A stretch of 60,000 bases of DNA from Membranipora membranacea (lineage: Eukaryota > Bryozoa > Gymnolaemata > Cheilostomatida > Membraniporidae). A model generated the notes under the pieces. It was not told the DNA's origin and searched no databases. It saw only the letters and a program-made list of their open reading frames with translations. A program made the position numbers and the translations under genes. The stretch spans positions 21,950,001-22,010,000 of the forward strand of contig OU612065.1 of NCBI GenBank assembly GCA_914767715.1. Direction: 5' to 3'. Every line of letters starts with the position of its first letter. Position 1 is the stretch's first letter. Positions 24,372 through 36,478 of this stretch are shown piece after piece.

Positions 24372-27300
24372 TCAGTAATGACTTAGGCTTAGATAATAGA
24401 ATGCAATGGTGCACCAAATTAGTCTCTTTACCATAACATTCTCCTCTTTAGTGTCAGGAGGAAGACTGTCAGCTGCAGATTTAGATTCTTTGAGTTTAGT
24501 CTGTGAACTATTCTGCATGACTTTGATTTGCGCTGAGAGATACGGCGCCGTTCCCATAAAACTGAGAAGAATAGGAAGAAGAACCATGCCATTCCATAAT
24601 CCGAGCAAGACAACCAAGAGATTCACCTATGAAATAGTAATAAAAGGAACTTCATTTGTGAGTTGCAGCATGCTAGCAGAGACGCTGTTGGTCTTGAATT
24701 TGTTTTCCCCATTCCATTTTGTATTCATGGGGCAGAAGATCATATTTTCCTAAGTTCCTAAGTTTTGTGTATGCTTACTATACCAATCAATTTATAGCTA
24801 TCCTCTTACCACAATATACATCACATAATCTCATTTAGGCTGAGCCATCGAATATCCAGCAAAGCATTATTTGTTTCTTTCTGACGTTGCAAAAAATAGT
24901 AAATTATCTGGAACTGGACTAAACGACTGATATGCCTGATTACAATATGTCTAGTTCCAAGAAAGAATTACACTCAAGTGACGATAAAAAGATGTAACGA
25001 TTTTGTAGGAAGTTTAAGGAGATTGAGAGGATTCTAATGATCAATTACCACTTTTTTATTCTATTCAATTAGCTGAGCGAAAAATATTGCTGGCAGGTAG
25101 GTTTTAGGCCTATTGTATTCCTGTGACCTCTACGTTATCCTTTTGTTGTGTGATTGAAACCTGACAAAAAGAACTATTACTTACCCTGAAGAATACATCA
25201 AACACATAGGAGTTTGATGTGGCAAGAAGTATAAAGGCAAGTAAAGTACTGAATCCTCCATTAAATACTGCGGGTCCGATATCTGCTAGAGTCTTCATAG
25301 TTCTCTCTACAGTCAGGGATGAAATTCAAGTCAGGAGTGTTCTATGGTTAAGGGTAACTTTGAGGTCCAGGCTCATTTGTCCTAGAATTTTTAATGAGGC
25401 CAGGTCCATGCAAAACAGGACTGACAATATCAAAGGTCAACTGTGTGTTTGCACACCCCACATCAATATAAGAGTAGCCGGGTTTCGGGCAGGTATGAGT
25501 ATAGGGTAGCATGATCACTGTGGAATCTAGTACCTATTCTAAAGAGATGATAACTCTCCCGCTTCCTTTAAAATAATAATAAAGTACGTGTATAATTGCC
25601 TTCTGACTCACACACGCACTACACACTCAGTGATAACTAGGATGGCAATGGTGAATTGGATTTTAGCTGAGTAGGATACGAGTCTGTCCATGTCTCTGAG
25701 AAGTCAATAACAGGTTTGCAAATTTGCCACATCAACCCATTCTTTTACGGCATAGTGAGATGGCGCAATTGATTAGTGCGCTTGCCGTTTACTGGGGAGC
25801 ATCAAAAATGTATAGTTATAGCCCCAGCATCCTCGAATATGCCTACTACCCCTCCTACTCACCATTTCTAGTCCCAGTAACAGTCATGAATGTGTGACCG
25901 ATATGTGCAGAGTAGTCGACGGCCAGACCAATGGCTAATACAAGCTGTATACATGTAACTGTATCTATCGACAATCCCCATAAGTGCATAAAGCCAGCCA
26001 CCTCAACCTGAAAACCGACAAGAAGTACTGAAAAACTTTCACTCCATTTGAAATTAACTTAGGTAATGGTGATTATGTGTGGAATCACCTTTACCAAGTG
26101 TCAGAATGGGACAACTTCCAATCACAGGAAAATAGGATGATACAAGAACCATTAAATTGGGAATCAAATTTCCGTTATTTGGAGAGTAAAGTACTAACCA
26201 GAGTAGAAAGTACACAGAAGGAGACCAGCAGACATGCACCGAGATCAGCTATGAGAAGTAATGTCAGTATAAACACACATCCAAAGGCTAGACCCATATT
26301 CCTGTATAACTCAACCTGCAGATATAAAAGTCTTCGTGAACACTTGACAATCTAAAATTCTCAGAGACATCATATATGTTCAATGGCTTTGCAGGCAGGA
26401 GTTCTATGGTAGGCAGGGACGCTTGGCCTCCCCTAGAATGCTGAATAGAGTGGCCTAAAACTGCTATAATTGAATATTCCGTTTCAGAATCAGTTCATTT
26501 GTTATTATAGCATTAAAACGCTCAGATAGAGCTTACAATACCCAACCTAGTGTTACATCAAACCCTCAAGGATTTTTGCCTCCCCTACCATTTTTTCCTA
26601 AACTACGGTCAGGCTTTGACCGCCGGCTAAAACTAGCATGTGTTAGCTTTGCGCATCAGGCTGGCTAACCTTTACGCCATGTGAAAATACATCTAAGAGA
26701 GGATAATTACCTGAATGATTTTGTCTGTCTCCCAGGTCTCAAATTTTTGACTAAATGGGAAGGATTTATCATCTGTGTAATACTTATTCACAAGCTCTCG
26801 AGTAGATTCCATAGCCTCAACTCTCTCAGTAGAGCTATCCAGGTCTGCAAACTCAAATGGTATTCTGGTGTACTAAAATTAAGATGTGTTACATATATTG
26901 TATCAGGTGATCATGTTAAAAGGAAGCGCAGTTATTTAGATCTGACCAAGTAGCCTTGTAAATCTTTAGGGAGCAGATTTTAAGAATGCTTTACCATATC
27001 ATGCCAAATTATTGACAAACGGCAATGACTAGTTTTATAATTCTGCCTGGACTATTTTCCCAATTTATTAATTTGATATTATTATTATTAATTTATTAAT
27101 TACCAGTAGAGATCGGCCAGCATAGTCCTCCTCCATATCTAGGATGTCAGGAGTGGTGAGGTCTGGTGAACCACCTCCTGGTACTGAGTTTGATATGATA
27201 TCAGCTAGATTGAAGTCATTTTGGAATGTGACGGTCTCATTGAACTTAACATTAGCTACATTCCTGCGTCCAGTAACAGTCATGAAAAAGTATGGAGTCA

Positions 27301-30300
27301 TCATCATGTTGAATCTCCTCTCATCCAATGGGTGCTTTGCTGTAACATAAGGCTAGTTTGTAAATTATTTAATGTTAGCTAGCGCTAAATAATGGTTAGC
27401 AGAGGTCAAAGTCTGTATAAAGTAAACGAGGTGAATCAATGGAGCTAGCCTAAAATTTAGCTATCTAAAGCTAGTGAGAAACAGCTAACTTTTCAGCCTG
27501 CAAATACTTTACGCCTCTAGGGGAAATAAGCTATCGTCCAGCCTTTACCTAACAGTGCCATATTTCTCTTCATAAAAATTGTACTATAATTTATTACATT
27601 CGAGATCTAAAGAGAAGTTCAGCTCATTTAAAACATTACTATACAACCACATATTATCAACTTGACCAACATAATTGATGATATTATTTCCTTTCTGTTT
27701 CTTTTTTTGTTTCAATTTTTTTTCTGGCACTGAGTGCAAAACATTTCCAATTTGATGACTTTGGTTGCCAATAAAAGTATATATATATATATATATATAT
27801 AAACATATGAAGTCATTGCTGTTAGTGGCTCTACTCGATAATGAGATACAATCATAATCTCAACACAGACAGACAGAGTTGAAGCAATGTTCATGAATGT
27901 TAACTGGATCTTCATTGAGTTTAAAACATACTTGTGGTGTTGAGGTGAGATTCCACCCAGGGACATTTTGTTGTAGTCAGCCACTCTGCATAATCCTCGA
28001 GCCATGAGTCAACTGAATCGGGCTTGACTGATTTTTCCTTCCTGAGCTCATCGCTCATGGCGTTCACTTTTTCTGAGTCGTCCCAATAGTTCACTCCACC
28101 TGCAATTCACAGTGCTTATTTATTATTATATTTGATGAATCTAATTTTGATAGGGTTGCATTTTGCTAGGTGTTTCAGTCCTCAAATACAAGAACATGTT
28201 CATCTCTACGTATCCATTAGGTCTCTTGAAAGCTGGTTTAGGTTATAACATAATAGAAACTATCAAACCTGACATATATATAGTATTACCTACAGAGTGA
28301 TCTGTGGAGGGGGAGAACTCCGAATAGAGGCGAATCCACATGGTGGGTTACACATTTTTCATTTTTTACCAAACTAGAGCATTTTAAGGATTAACCTGAT
28401 AAACACGATCAAGGATAAAAACACCAACAGATTTCTCGGTCTGTCAAATCCACAGCAACATGAATTCACTTATTGCATTTACATAAAGACCCAACAGTGG
28501 CTGTTTCATCACCATCATGGAATTGAGTTGATTTGATGCATACTTGTGTGCCAGGTGGTTTCTGTGAAAGATGTTGGAGCCAACGAAAACTTTTTATAGC
28601 CAACAATAGTATTAAAGATCTGAATTGAGATTACCACATAACTGTAAAAGATTATTGTTTGAAAAATCTTTGTTGTATGCAGCCCTGATCTCTAGATCCA
28701 CACAAAAACGCTCACCCATATAAATATATCCTGAATCGACACTCTGCGATGGAAAATTCTTCTCGAATGAGTCGACATATTCTTTAACATAAGAGTCTTT
28801 GGGGATGAAGATATCAGGGTCATACTCCTGATCCAGGTTGATAACACCAAATATTCCAGCACCCAGTAATCCGAGTGAGAGTAATATCACAACAATCTGT
28901 CAATAATAAAATTGGCGCAAATGCACACGATTTATAGCTGAAAGCATCAATGCAAAAAAAGTCATGGTTCAGTTTTCACACACACATATAGGGTCGAGCT
29001 GAGCAAATTTGGGAGTTATGCGAGCAATGGAGATGACTCCCGGTTAGCTCGAAGATACTGCTTGCGTTGAGTAGTTAAAATTACCGCAAACTTGCACTGA
29101 GAAACAAAGACAGAATGTTTTGTTTGAGGTCCGTCAGAATGGAGGCATATTTCGAGGGCGAACCAAGAGGTGACAACTCAGCTCGATCTAGGCTGACCTT
29201 GAAATTGTGATTGTGTTAAAATAGGCAGTCCTAAAATATGTGACTCCTAGCGAATAGCAGCTTCCTACCTTGACAGGGAGTCTAATCAGATAAGGAGCGT
29301 AGAACTTTTCAAAGAACTGCTGTTGCATGTCTTTTCTGCTGCACCTATTTGGAACATAGTCATCTTTATGTGCATAACAGCAGCAGCAACCATTACGCCT
29401 GACTGAGCGCCTTCGCTCATCAAGCACAGCGCACGCCTGGAAGAATGTGGCCTGAACAACGAACACGGCTATGATTCCTATTGTAGCATAGATACAGAAA
29501 TCTTTGAGCGCTGGCAGCACCTACAAGACCGAAATCAAACACAATGATGGCTTTTTCATGAATAGATTCTCAATTCATCAGCTATATTATCCGTAGCTTA
29601 CAATCATAAAGAGATCAACAAGCACACACAACTTAGTTTAAAGTGGTTGATAATGAAATGCCTCTACCAGCATCTTGCACCGTTTGAGCACTTAAACTAC
29701 ACACAACTAGGCTTAAGTCATCCTCATATCATAGTGATCAATCCAAAGCATCACATTAGACAATGTTCGCTGAGGTCAAATTAAAAATACTCTCTTCCAT
29801 AGAAAATCCGCTTCATATGTGATTAGAGTGATTCTAGGCCCATACGGAAACCGGACACCAGCAATCAGACAAACGCCACAAGATACATAATATATAATGC
29901 ATAGCTATCATATATGTCAATGGTGATATTATCCATGTCTAACAACAAAATGTACACTTACAGTTGTTGCACCGATGCCGAACGCAACTATATCAGTTAT
30001 AGATGTGACTGTTATGGAAACTCCAGCATGTTTCAGAGCTTGCCCAGCCTGTTCTTCAATAGGCAGTGCTCGCGCAGCCGGTGACAGACGATTCCAAGCT
30101 TGCATTATCACAAAAGCGTCATCAACACCAAGACCTGGAAATTGCGAGATGGCAATTGATATACGAAACAGAATTTATTTTATCTCTTCAAGGGAAAACT
30201 GGTTAATTACTGTTGATTGGTTGTAAATACGTCTAAGATTCGTTAGATTGGCCGATGGGAGAAAAAAAACTACAATGCAAGTTAAAAATTCGGTAGGATT

Positions 30301-33300
30301 CAAAGAGATCATTTCATAGCTTCTAGTAGCACATATTAACCCAACGATCATATCATTACAAATTTACAACTTAGCTATATTAAGATAATTGCTAAATAAA
30401 TTGAATTGATGTTTTACTACGTTGCAGCAAGCGATACTCACCCAGTAACAGAAAAGGTAAGATAGACTGCACAGGTCCGTATCCTATACCAAAAGCTGAT
30501 GATAGTCCGAATGATACACCTATAGACAGTCCTACTGATATCACAGCACCAAGAGCAAGATATACCTGCAGATGATAGTGATGATAAATGGAAGTATATC
30601 TATATCCACAAAAAGGTGCTGGGGGCAGGAACGACCCACCAAGAAAGCTCTCCCAATATGGAGCTTGTAAACCGATTGTAAATGGGGGGATTGTGCCATC
30701 TTACCATCCCCCAATAAAAGTTGATGGCGCTAATTAGAAAGCCCACTATTTGCTGGATAGATACATAGGCTATGAGTTATGTGGGTTTTTAAAATGAGTT
30801 ATCTTATATAGATTTACAAGTGACTTGGGTCAGTACACGGACAGTTTCTTATTTTGATGACCAGCCGTCTATCACTTGTCACATGTAAATCTATGTGAGA
30901 AAACTCATTTTCAAAACCTGGATTACCCATAGCCTATGTATCCTAGCAAAAAACTACAACAATATGGTGTGTAGCTTGAAGATTGGACATTTCAAAAAAG
31001 TTGGAAATCAGTCTTTAGGATAAATACAGAATGAATTATGACCCATGAAAGGTAGGTATATCTGCATCAAAGTTTACATTGTAACTTATATAATTATTGA
31101 AATTAGCAGTTGGCCAGATTGATGATTTTTCAGTTGCATCAAAAACCGCAGGTACTATAATGATCATTGAAGTGTCCTGCCTGTATATCCTCAATGACTC
31201 CTTACTTTGTGACCTTATCTAGCCGATAACAGAGAGACATCACCCGAAATTCTGACAAGGATGAGTTTATTGATGAGAGTTACATAGATCATGATGATGA
31301 AACCTTATCTAGCTGATAACAGAGAGACGTCACCCAAAGTTCGAGGGCCGTTTGGTAAAAAGCTATAGTAATGAGGGCCAAGTTGGGTGGGGGAGGGTTC
31401 AATACCCTGCTTTTGTGTTAACTTACCCTCATTTCTACACAGTTGAATCTCCCGAGAATTAAAGCTACATAGATGATAATGATCATGTAACCGGCTGACA
31501 GCAAAGACACATCACCCAATATACTGCCACCAACCTCATCTCCAAAACTGCAAGCATGAGCATCAAACAATTATGCAATGCAATGTGGTAGAACTAAACA
31601 TAAATATAAAACCATAAAATATTTATATTTATATGGAACTAACTAACCAAGGAGTTCCAACTCCATCTCCTTTGTTTTAACCAGGGAGAGTTTTCCTTGA
31701 ATTAACAAAGCAAACTTTTGGGGACAGATCTGCCTTGATGCATGGACCTGTTCTTCGGTTACATATCAAATACATGATTGCTACTTGGATGTTATCAGGT
31801 TTTGTTGATATTGAAAAGAGTACAATGCCTGGCTGTGGCAGAAGTTTGTGAAGCACAGATGCAGTTTTCTAGTGCGAAAGAGAGGTGACAACTCAGGTAG
31901 AGCTCAAATACGCATGTAAACACAGTGATTGTTGGTAACAAACCTTCTAGTAGCGAAAACATTAATTTTGTTGAGGCTTGTTCCTTCGTATTCCTGACCT
32001 ATTTCAATAAACTTGAGTTCCCAGTCCTTGGTGTAATCGGTCACCTATAATGATGGAGTAAGGATTACAGAGCTAGGCCAAAGATGGATAAAGCAATGGT
32101 CTATATTTACACATTTCTTTCACAAGAGTTGTCCTTCATGGTCAATTCATGGTGCTTATCTGTATCCGCTTATAGTAGGATAAAAAGGATTTTTGATTCA
32201 GAATCTGCACCATTGAAAACTGATAGGGACATAGTTTGGGAAATATTTTTGGTATTCGGTTAGTCAATTATATCAATTTCTGCCAGTTGTGCGGACCATT
32301 TGGCAGAATTTTTCTTGAATTTCGTCACTAAAATTAAGATTTATCAACATTCAAGCCTCCAATGATTTGGAAACACTGTCTCACAGGGTTTTCAATGGTG
32401 CAGATTCTGAATCCAAAATCAATTTTATCCTAACATAAGCGGTTTTCAAGAAAACCCTCTTTCAGCACGTTTTTCCTATGCGGCGTGGGTTAAAAGTACC
32501 AAACTGGAGAGTGGAAAACTCCAAATTGAGGCCTAAATCAGAGCTCAGAAAACTGTCTATTAACCCCTCTTATACATTTAATTTGTAAAATGGTTGGTAT
32601 ACCATGGTTGTACTGTAAATGTTAATATTAAGACTTTATTGATTCACTTTGTTTCCTTTCTTATTCCCTTGAGCTGATCAGCTTTTAATTAAGTTTACAA
32701 GACTTTTCATGACTCACATTATCCTCGTTCACATATTCCTCATTCGATGCGTTGGTTCCCTGCATGAAGTAAGTCATAGTGGCAGCCTTAGCTGATATTA
32801 TTTCACCTGTGCTGTTATATTCAAGGTTGCCAAGAAATGCTGTCGGGTCAAAGTCAGCGTTTGTTACCGGACTGTTTAAAAGGAAATCTTAGGTAAAACC
32901 GCAAATATTTCCAGAGGTATAACTGATTGCAGTTAAGACTCATGCCATGTTATGTGTCCAGTGGGACGAGGATGCAATGAGCTGATATTTTCAACTACAG
33001 ATACAAAAAACTGATTGTATAAATATCAACAAAATATCTGATAAATTCGATGAGATGCGTCTTTGATTAATAAGCAAGCAAGCAATGCAAGTTTCTAACT
33101 ACAGATAAAGTGAATTATTGATTGTACATAGCCCATTGTGATAAAAAATAGACAATTAGTGCTGTGATTATTCTCTCTCTCATCCCATGAAAAGTGAGAC
33201 GTTTTCAACCATTAGTGACAACAAGGAGTCTTTAACTCCTTGGTGACAATAAGAAGCTTAACAATGCACACTAATGTTTTAAGTACAAATAGGATTTTCT

Positions 33301-34733
33301 AAAGTGTTAGTAGAACTGCATGCTTACCTTTTTGCTGTATCGTTGATTGCAGCTAGTATCACATCAACAGTTAAATTTTCTATAAGTGTTCTGTTAAACT
33401 CCCACAGCTCCAGTATTGAGTTAAAAGAGCAATCTGAGTCCTGCAACCGTCCAAATCTAAAAAGGCAGAGAGGAGAGCCTAAGAAGGCAATAGTCAATGG
33501 TTATGCAGATTTCGCCAACTTAAAATTCATAGTATTTTAAGTTTTAAGCAGCACAGAGCAACTGCATGAAAACTTCATAAAATACAAAAGAGTTTTGAAG
33601 TTTCATATAATTAACTACTTCATATAAACTCTTGAAGCAACATATCGCTCCTCTGCTAGTAACATTGAGCTCTAGACTCGAAATCTGTTTCAATTTATCA
33701 GGGGTAAGTACAGAAGAAATTTGAAGGCAAAAACTTACTTGACACAAATTTGTTCATACTCGTAGCCATCACCGGTGATGTTTCTTACTTCCAAGTGTAG
33801 ATCATGCAACTGAAAAGAATCTTGGCATAAATATAACACAGTTCGCTACCTCAGTGGTACTACAGAATGAAAAGTATTAACGGCAGTAATAGCGTCAATA
33901 CAATTCAGCTGATGAGAAGACAATTAATACTTTAAACATCAGGGGGAACAACGACAACTGACAGGCCCGCAAACTAATTTTCACCCTGTTGTTCACAAGT
34001 GGTAGACTGCGTATTAAAATATTACTTTCCTACCTCTAGCATAGCCTGAGGAGTGAGTAGGTTGTTATCGCTCTCTGCAATATATGTACTGATTCTAATC
34101 TCAGATGGAAACTTTTCTTCTACCCATGCTTTGTGCTTGATGTAGAGTGAGTTTGGGTCGACCCATTTAGGGTCAGTAGGGTCCACTTCATAGAACTTAG
34201 CAAGGCCGGCGCAACAAGCTAGGCATGCTATCAGTACACAGGCTATCGTTATAATTGGTCTCTTTGCAATTGCAACTCCCAACCTGCAATGCGCATAAAA
34301 TAGCAAACAAACCATTAACAATGTGTAACCGTATCAAACCTCTCTTTACAAGATTTGTTCAGTTTTGTTTCTCTTCCCCTTCTTCCAACCAAAAACGCTT
34401 GTCAAAACTGGTTAAACCATATCTTGCTCAAATACAGATGGTTACAGCGTGACTATTCAATTTACATCGTTGCAAATTTAGTGACAAAAAGCAATCAAGA
34501 GTGCATCAATCAGATGATCACCATAAACAGGTTAATGGGATCTGCAGTGCAGAAAAATTCAACTTTTGGCTGACTTACTTATAATAGAACAGCTCAAGAC
34601 AGCCAGCGAGGAAACTTCCAGCCCTCTGCAGACAGTTAGACTTTGGTTGAACATTTTGGGCTGACGCCTCGTTCATTTGCACGTCTGAACTGCTCTCATG
34701 TTGCAGGTCTTCAGTTGCTTTGTCTGCTTCCAT
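24372..34733 (-). CDS. Patched-domain (PTCHD3-like) membrane transporter, gene 1, 971 aa
   Basis: Member of the patched/Ptr branch of the RND superfamily: twelve membrane segments expected, two large extracellular loops, likely moving lipids or sterols using a cation gradient (family knowledge). Exons (- strand): 34733-34579, 34283-34034, 33809-33739, 33456-33328, 32871-32718, 32044-31944, 31547-31427, 30565-30442, 30134-29962, 29520-29269, 28896-28716, 28099-27932, 27339-27104, 26872-26711, 26315-26199, 26007-25863, 25306-25185, 24626-24372. The frame is open throughout. Visible: TM1 (IITIACVLIACLACCAGL, about residues 60-80), a sterol-sensing-like domain over residues ~290-450, the GLGVDDAF proton-relay motif (Asp373-Asp374), a cysteine cluster CCCCYAHKDD with DERRRS before the second half, TM7 at ~515, and the second relay motif GLAVDYSAH (Gly825, Asp829). 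N-glycosylation sequons occur in both loops. Oddity: after exon 18 the frame runs into the intron and stops 19 codons later, because the downstream tail exons are broken. Confidence 0.88.
25757..25805 (+). repeat. Truncated tRNA-like segment
   Basis: GATGGCGCAATTGATTAGTG resembles the A-box half of the tRNA-like element at 44,752-44,850. Both lie in the intron between exons 16 and 17 of their gene copy, so the insertion predates the gene duplication; the B-box half is lost here. Confidence 0.5.
27777..27802. repeat. (TA)n microsatellite
   Basis: Uninterrupted run of about 13 TA dinucleotides, in intron 12 of patched-domain gene 1. Confidence 0.9.
30752..30947. mobile_element. Fold-back element with ~72-bp inverted arms
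   Basis: Left arm 30,752-30,824 and right arm 30,878-30,947 are inverted copies: both contain ATACATAGGCTATG and GATTTACA, with scattered mismatches and small gaps. The 53-bp loop has no coding capacity. It lies in intron 7 of gene 1. Likely a non-autonomous DNA transposon; no clear target duplication was found. Confidence 0.75.
31205..31345 (-). pseudogene. Repeated exon-7 relics in intron 7 of gene 1
   Basis: Two near-identical strings, AGCCGATAACAGAGAGACAT at 31,219 and AGCTGATAACAGAGAGACGT at 31,310, each followed by CACCC, resemble part of exon 7 (GGCTGACAGCAAAGACACAT at 31,493). The second is preceded by TACATAGATCATGATGATG, also exon-7-like. They look like decayed partial tandem copies; they are not open or spliceable. 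Confidence 0.45.
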
Positions 34734-34906
34734 GGCCAACGCTAAAAACCCAACGTAAATATAAACGATTGTCTGGTTTATGAGTAATGATAAAAAAGTG
34801 AGATGTTGATAAAAACTGGAACCCTTAGCATTAGGACATTATAACATGTCAACATTTGGCAAAGCTTGACAGATAAACGATGGTGATTAGGAAACCTGCA
34901 GTTAAT

Positions 34907-35150
34907 GTCACTGTTCCTAACCTCTGACTGCCTCATGTTATTCTGTATGACATCACCTTATCTCATTTGGCTGTTGAATATAGTGACCTAGGTTTTACCT
35001 TATCTGTCTCTTGTAGTGTGATGTCACTGTCACTGTTCCTAACCTCTGACTGCCTCATGTAATTCTGTATGACATCACCTTATCTCAATCGGCCGTTGAA
35101 TACAATATAGTGACGTAGCTATTACCCTTATCTGTATCATGTAGTGTGCT
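34907..35150 (-). promoter_or_regulatory. Tandem 122-bp upstream repeat of gene 1, possible promoter module
   Basis: Two copies (starting 34,907 and 35,029) of a block with GTCACTGTTCCTAACCTCTG, then CTGTATGACATCACCTTATC. They lie 170-420 bases upstream of the gene 1 start codon. The same block recurs at 57,100-57,115 plus 57,644-57,660, and at 57,825-57,850, upstream of the dead exon 1. TGACATCA resembles a CRE/ATF half-site pair and TTATC a GATA site. The regulatory role is inference. Confidence 0.35.
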
Positions 35151-36292
35151 TCTTTCCACTTTAGAAATACTAGTACAACTGTACGCTAACTTATATCATT
35201 AGAACATAACCAGTCAGTTGAAACTGCGAGTTGCTGGGGGAATTTCCCGCAAGCTTCAATGCTCTATTGATATTGTGTTATATTACCAGCATACAATTAT
35301 CCACATTTACTAGGTCAATAGATTGCTAAAAAACGATCAATAAACTGAGTTCTCAGTAAGAGAAAGTCCGTTCAATACAGAAACCGTACAAAGAGAAAAA
35401 TATTACCATATTCACCTGTATAATTATAAATCCTGGGCTATTAAAGTTATTTACTGTCAGAATAATGATGAATGAGCTGCTCAGCTTATAATCCTTCTCC
35501 AACATTAAGCGGCGAAACAATTTTGAGGAGGGGGGGGGGGGCGGAGCCTATAAGGAACTATAATGATTGATTAAGATCATCGCCTAGTTATTTATCTACA
35601 GTTATACCAATGCTGCAGCTAAGCAATATATTACCAAGGTAATTGACGAGGGTAGTAACAATTTTTAGATACTGGAAACACAAGCTGTATTGCAATCAAG
35701 GAATTCTCAATGGTATTACAAGATGAGATTTTTATCGGCTGGTTACAGGGATTTGCCAAGACTTTAATAATCAAATAACCGATAATAATATATACACGTT
35801 TATCTTAACTTTGATATGAAGCTATATGTAATTGGATGGTCATTTTGAAAACCTGGATATACACATAATGCAACCACATTAAATAAAATGAATGGTGGTA
35901 AAATGCAAAAAGGCCAAACAGCTCCTTTTGGAAAATGAGATATGGGCCTGAGAACCTCATAAAAATATGAGCTTTCAGTTGTTAGATAATGAGAAACATA
36001 AATAAAAAAGAACACAACCTAAACAGGGAATCGAATCCGGCACAATCAGAAGAATATGAAGATATTGACAAGAACTAAACAAATATTTTCAAGACATCTG
36101 TCAAGACATCTGCATTTTATGGCACCAGTACAAGATTGCGCATAACACATTGTCTCAATGTAGGTGAGGGCAATATGGTATTTCTCAGTCATATCACAAC
36201 TAACAAACCCCGGGGGCTTTACAAAAACGTCACAGCGAAGACATGGTAATTACTTGACCAGATGAAAGCATAGATACTCCTGTTTGGTACTC

Positions 36293-36478
36293 TTAGTCTA
36301 CATCTGGTAATTCCTTATCTGGTATTACAGCAGGGCTGTCATCGGCAGAAGTATGAGATCTGATGCTACCAGTTGGAGTGATATCTTTTTTATAGTTCTT
36401 TTTACCTTCCTTAGAAGAATCTGACGCATTGCTGTTGCCGCTTGAATTTGAAACTTTCTCAGGATCCGTGTCTGTCAC
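36293..36478 (-). CDS. Terminal cytoplasmic-tail exon of gene 2
   Basis: Acceptor TATGTAG, then VTDTDPEKVSNSSG, a Lys-rich centre and KKDITPTGSIRSH, ending KELPDVD-stop. The first part is homologous to the internal tail exons (MTEKDPEKGTNSNG); the second part (TPTGSIRSHTS) is shared only with the terminal exon of gene 3. Hydrophilic and Ser/Asp/Lys-rich, as expected for a cytoplasmic tail. Confidence 0.75.
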   Translation of the reverse strand: MTDTDPEKVSNSSGNSNASDSSKEGKKNYKKDITPTGSIRSHTSADDSPAVIPDKELPDVD

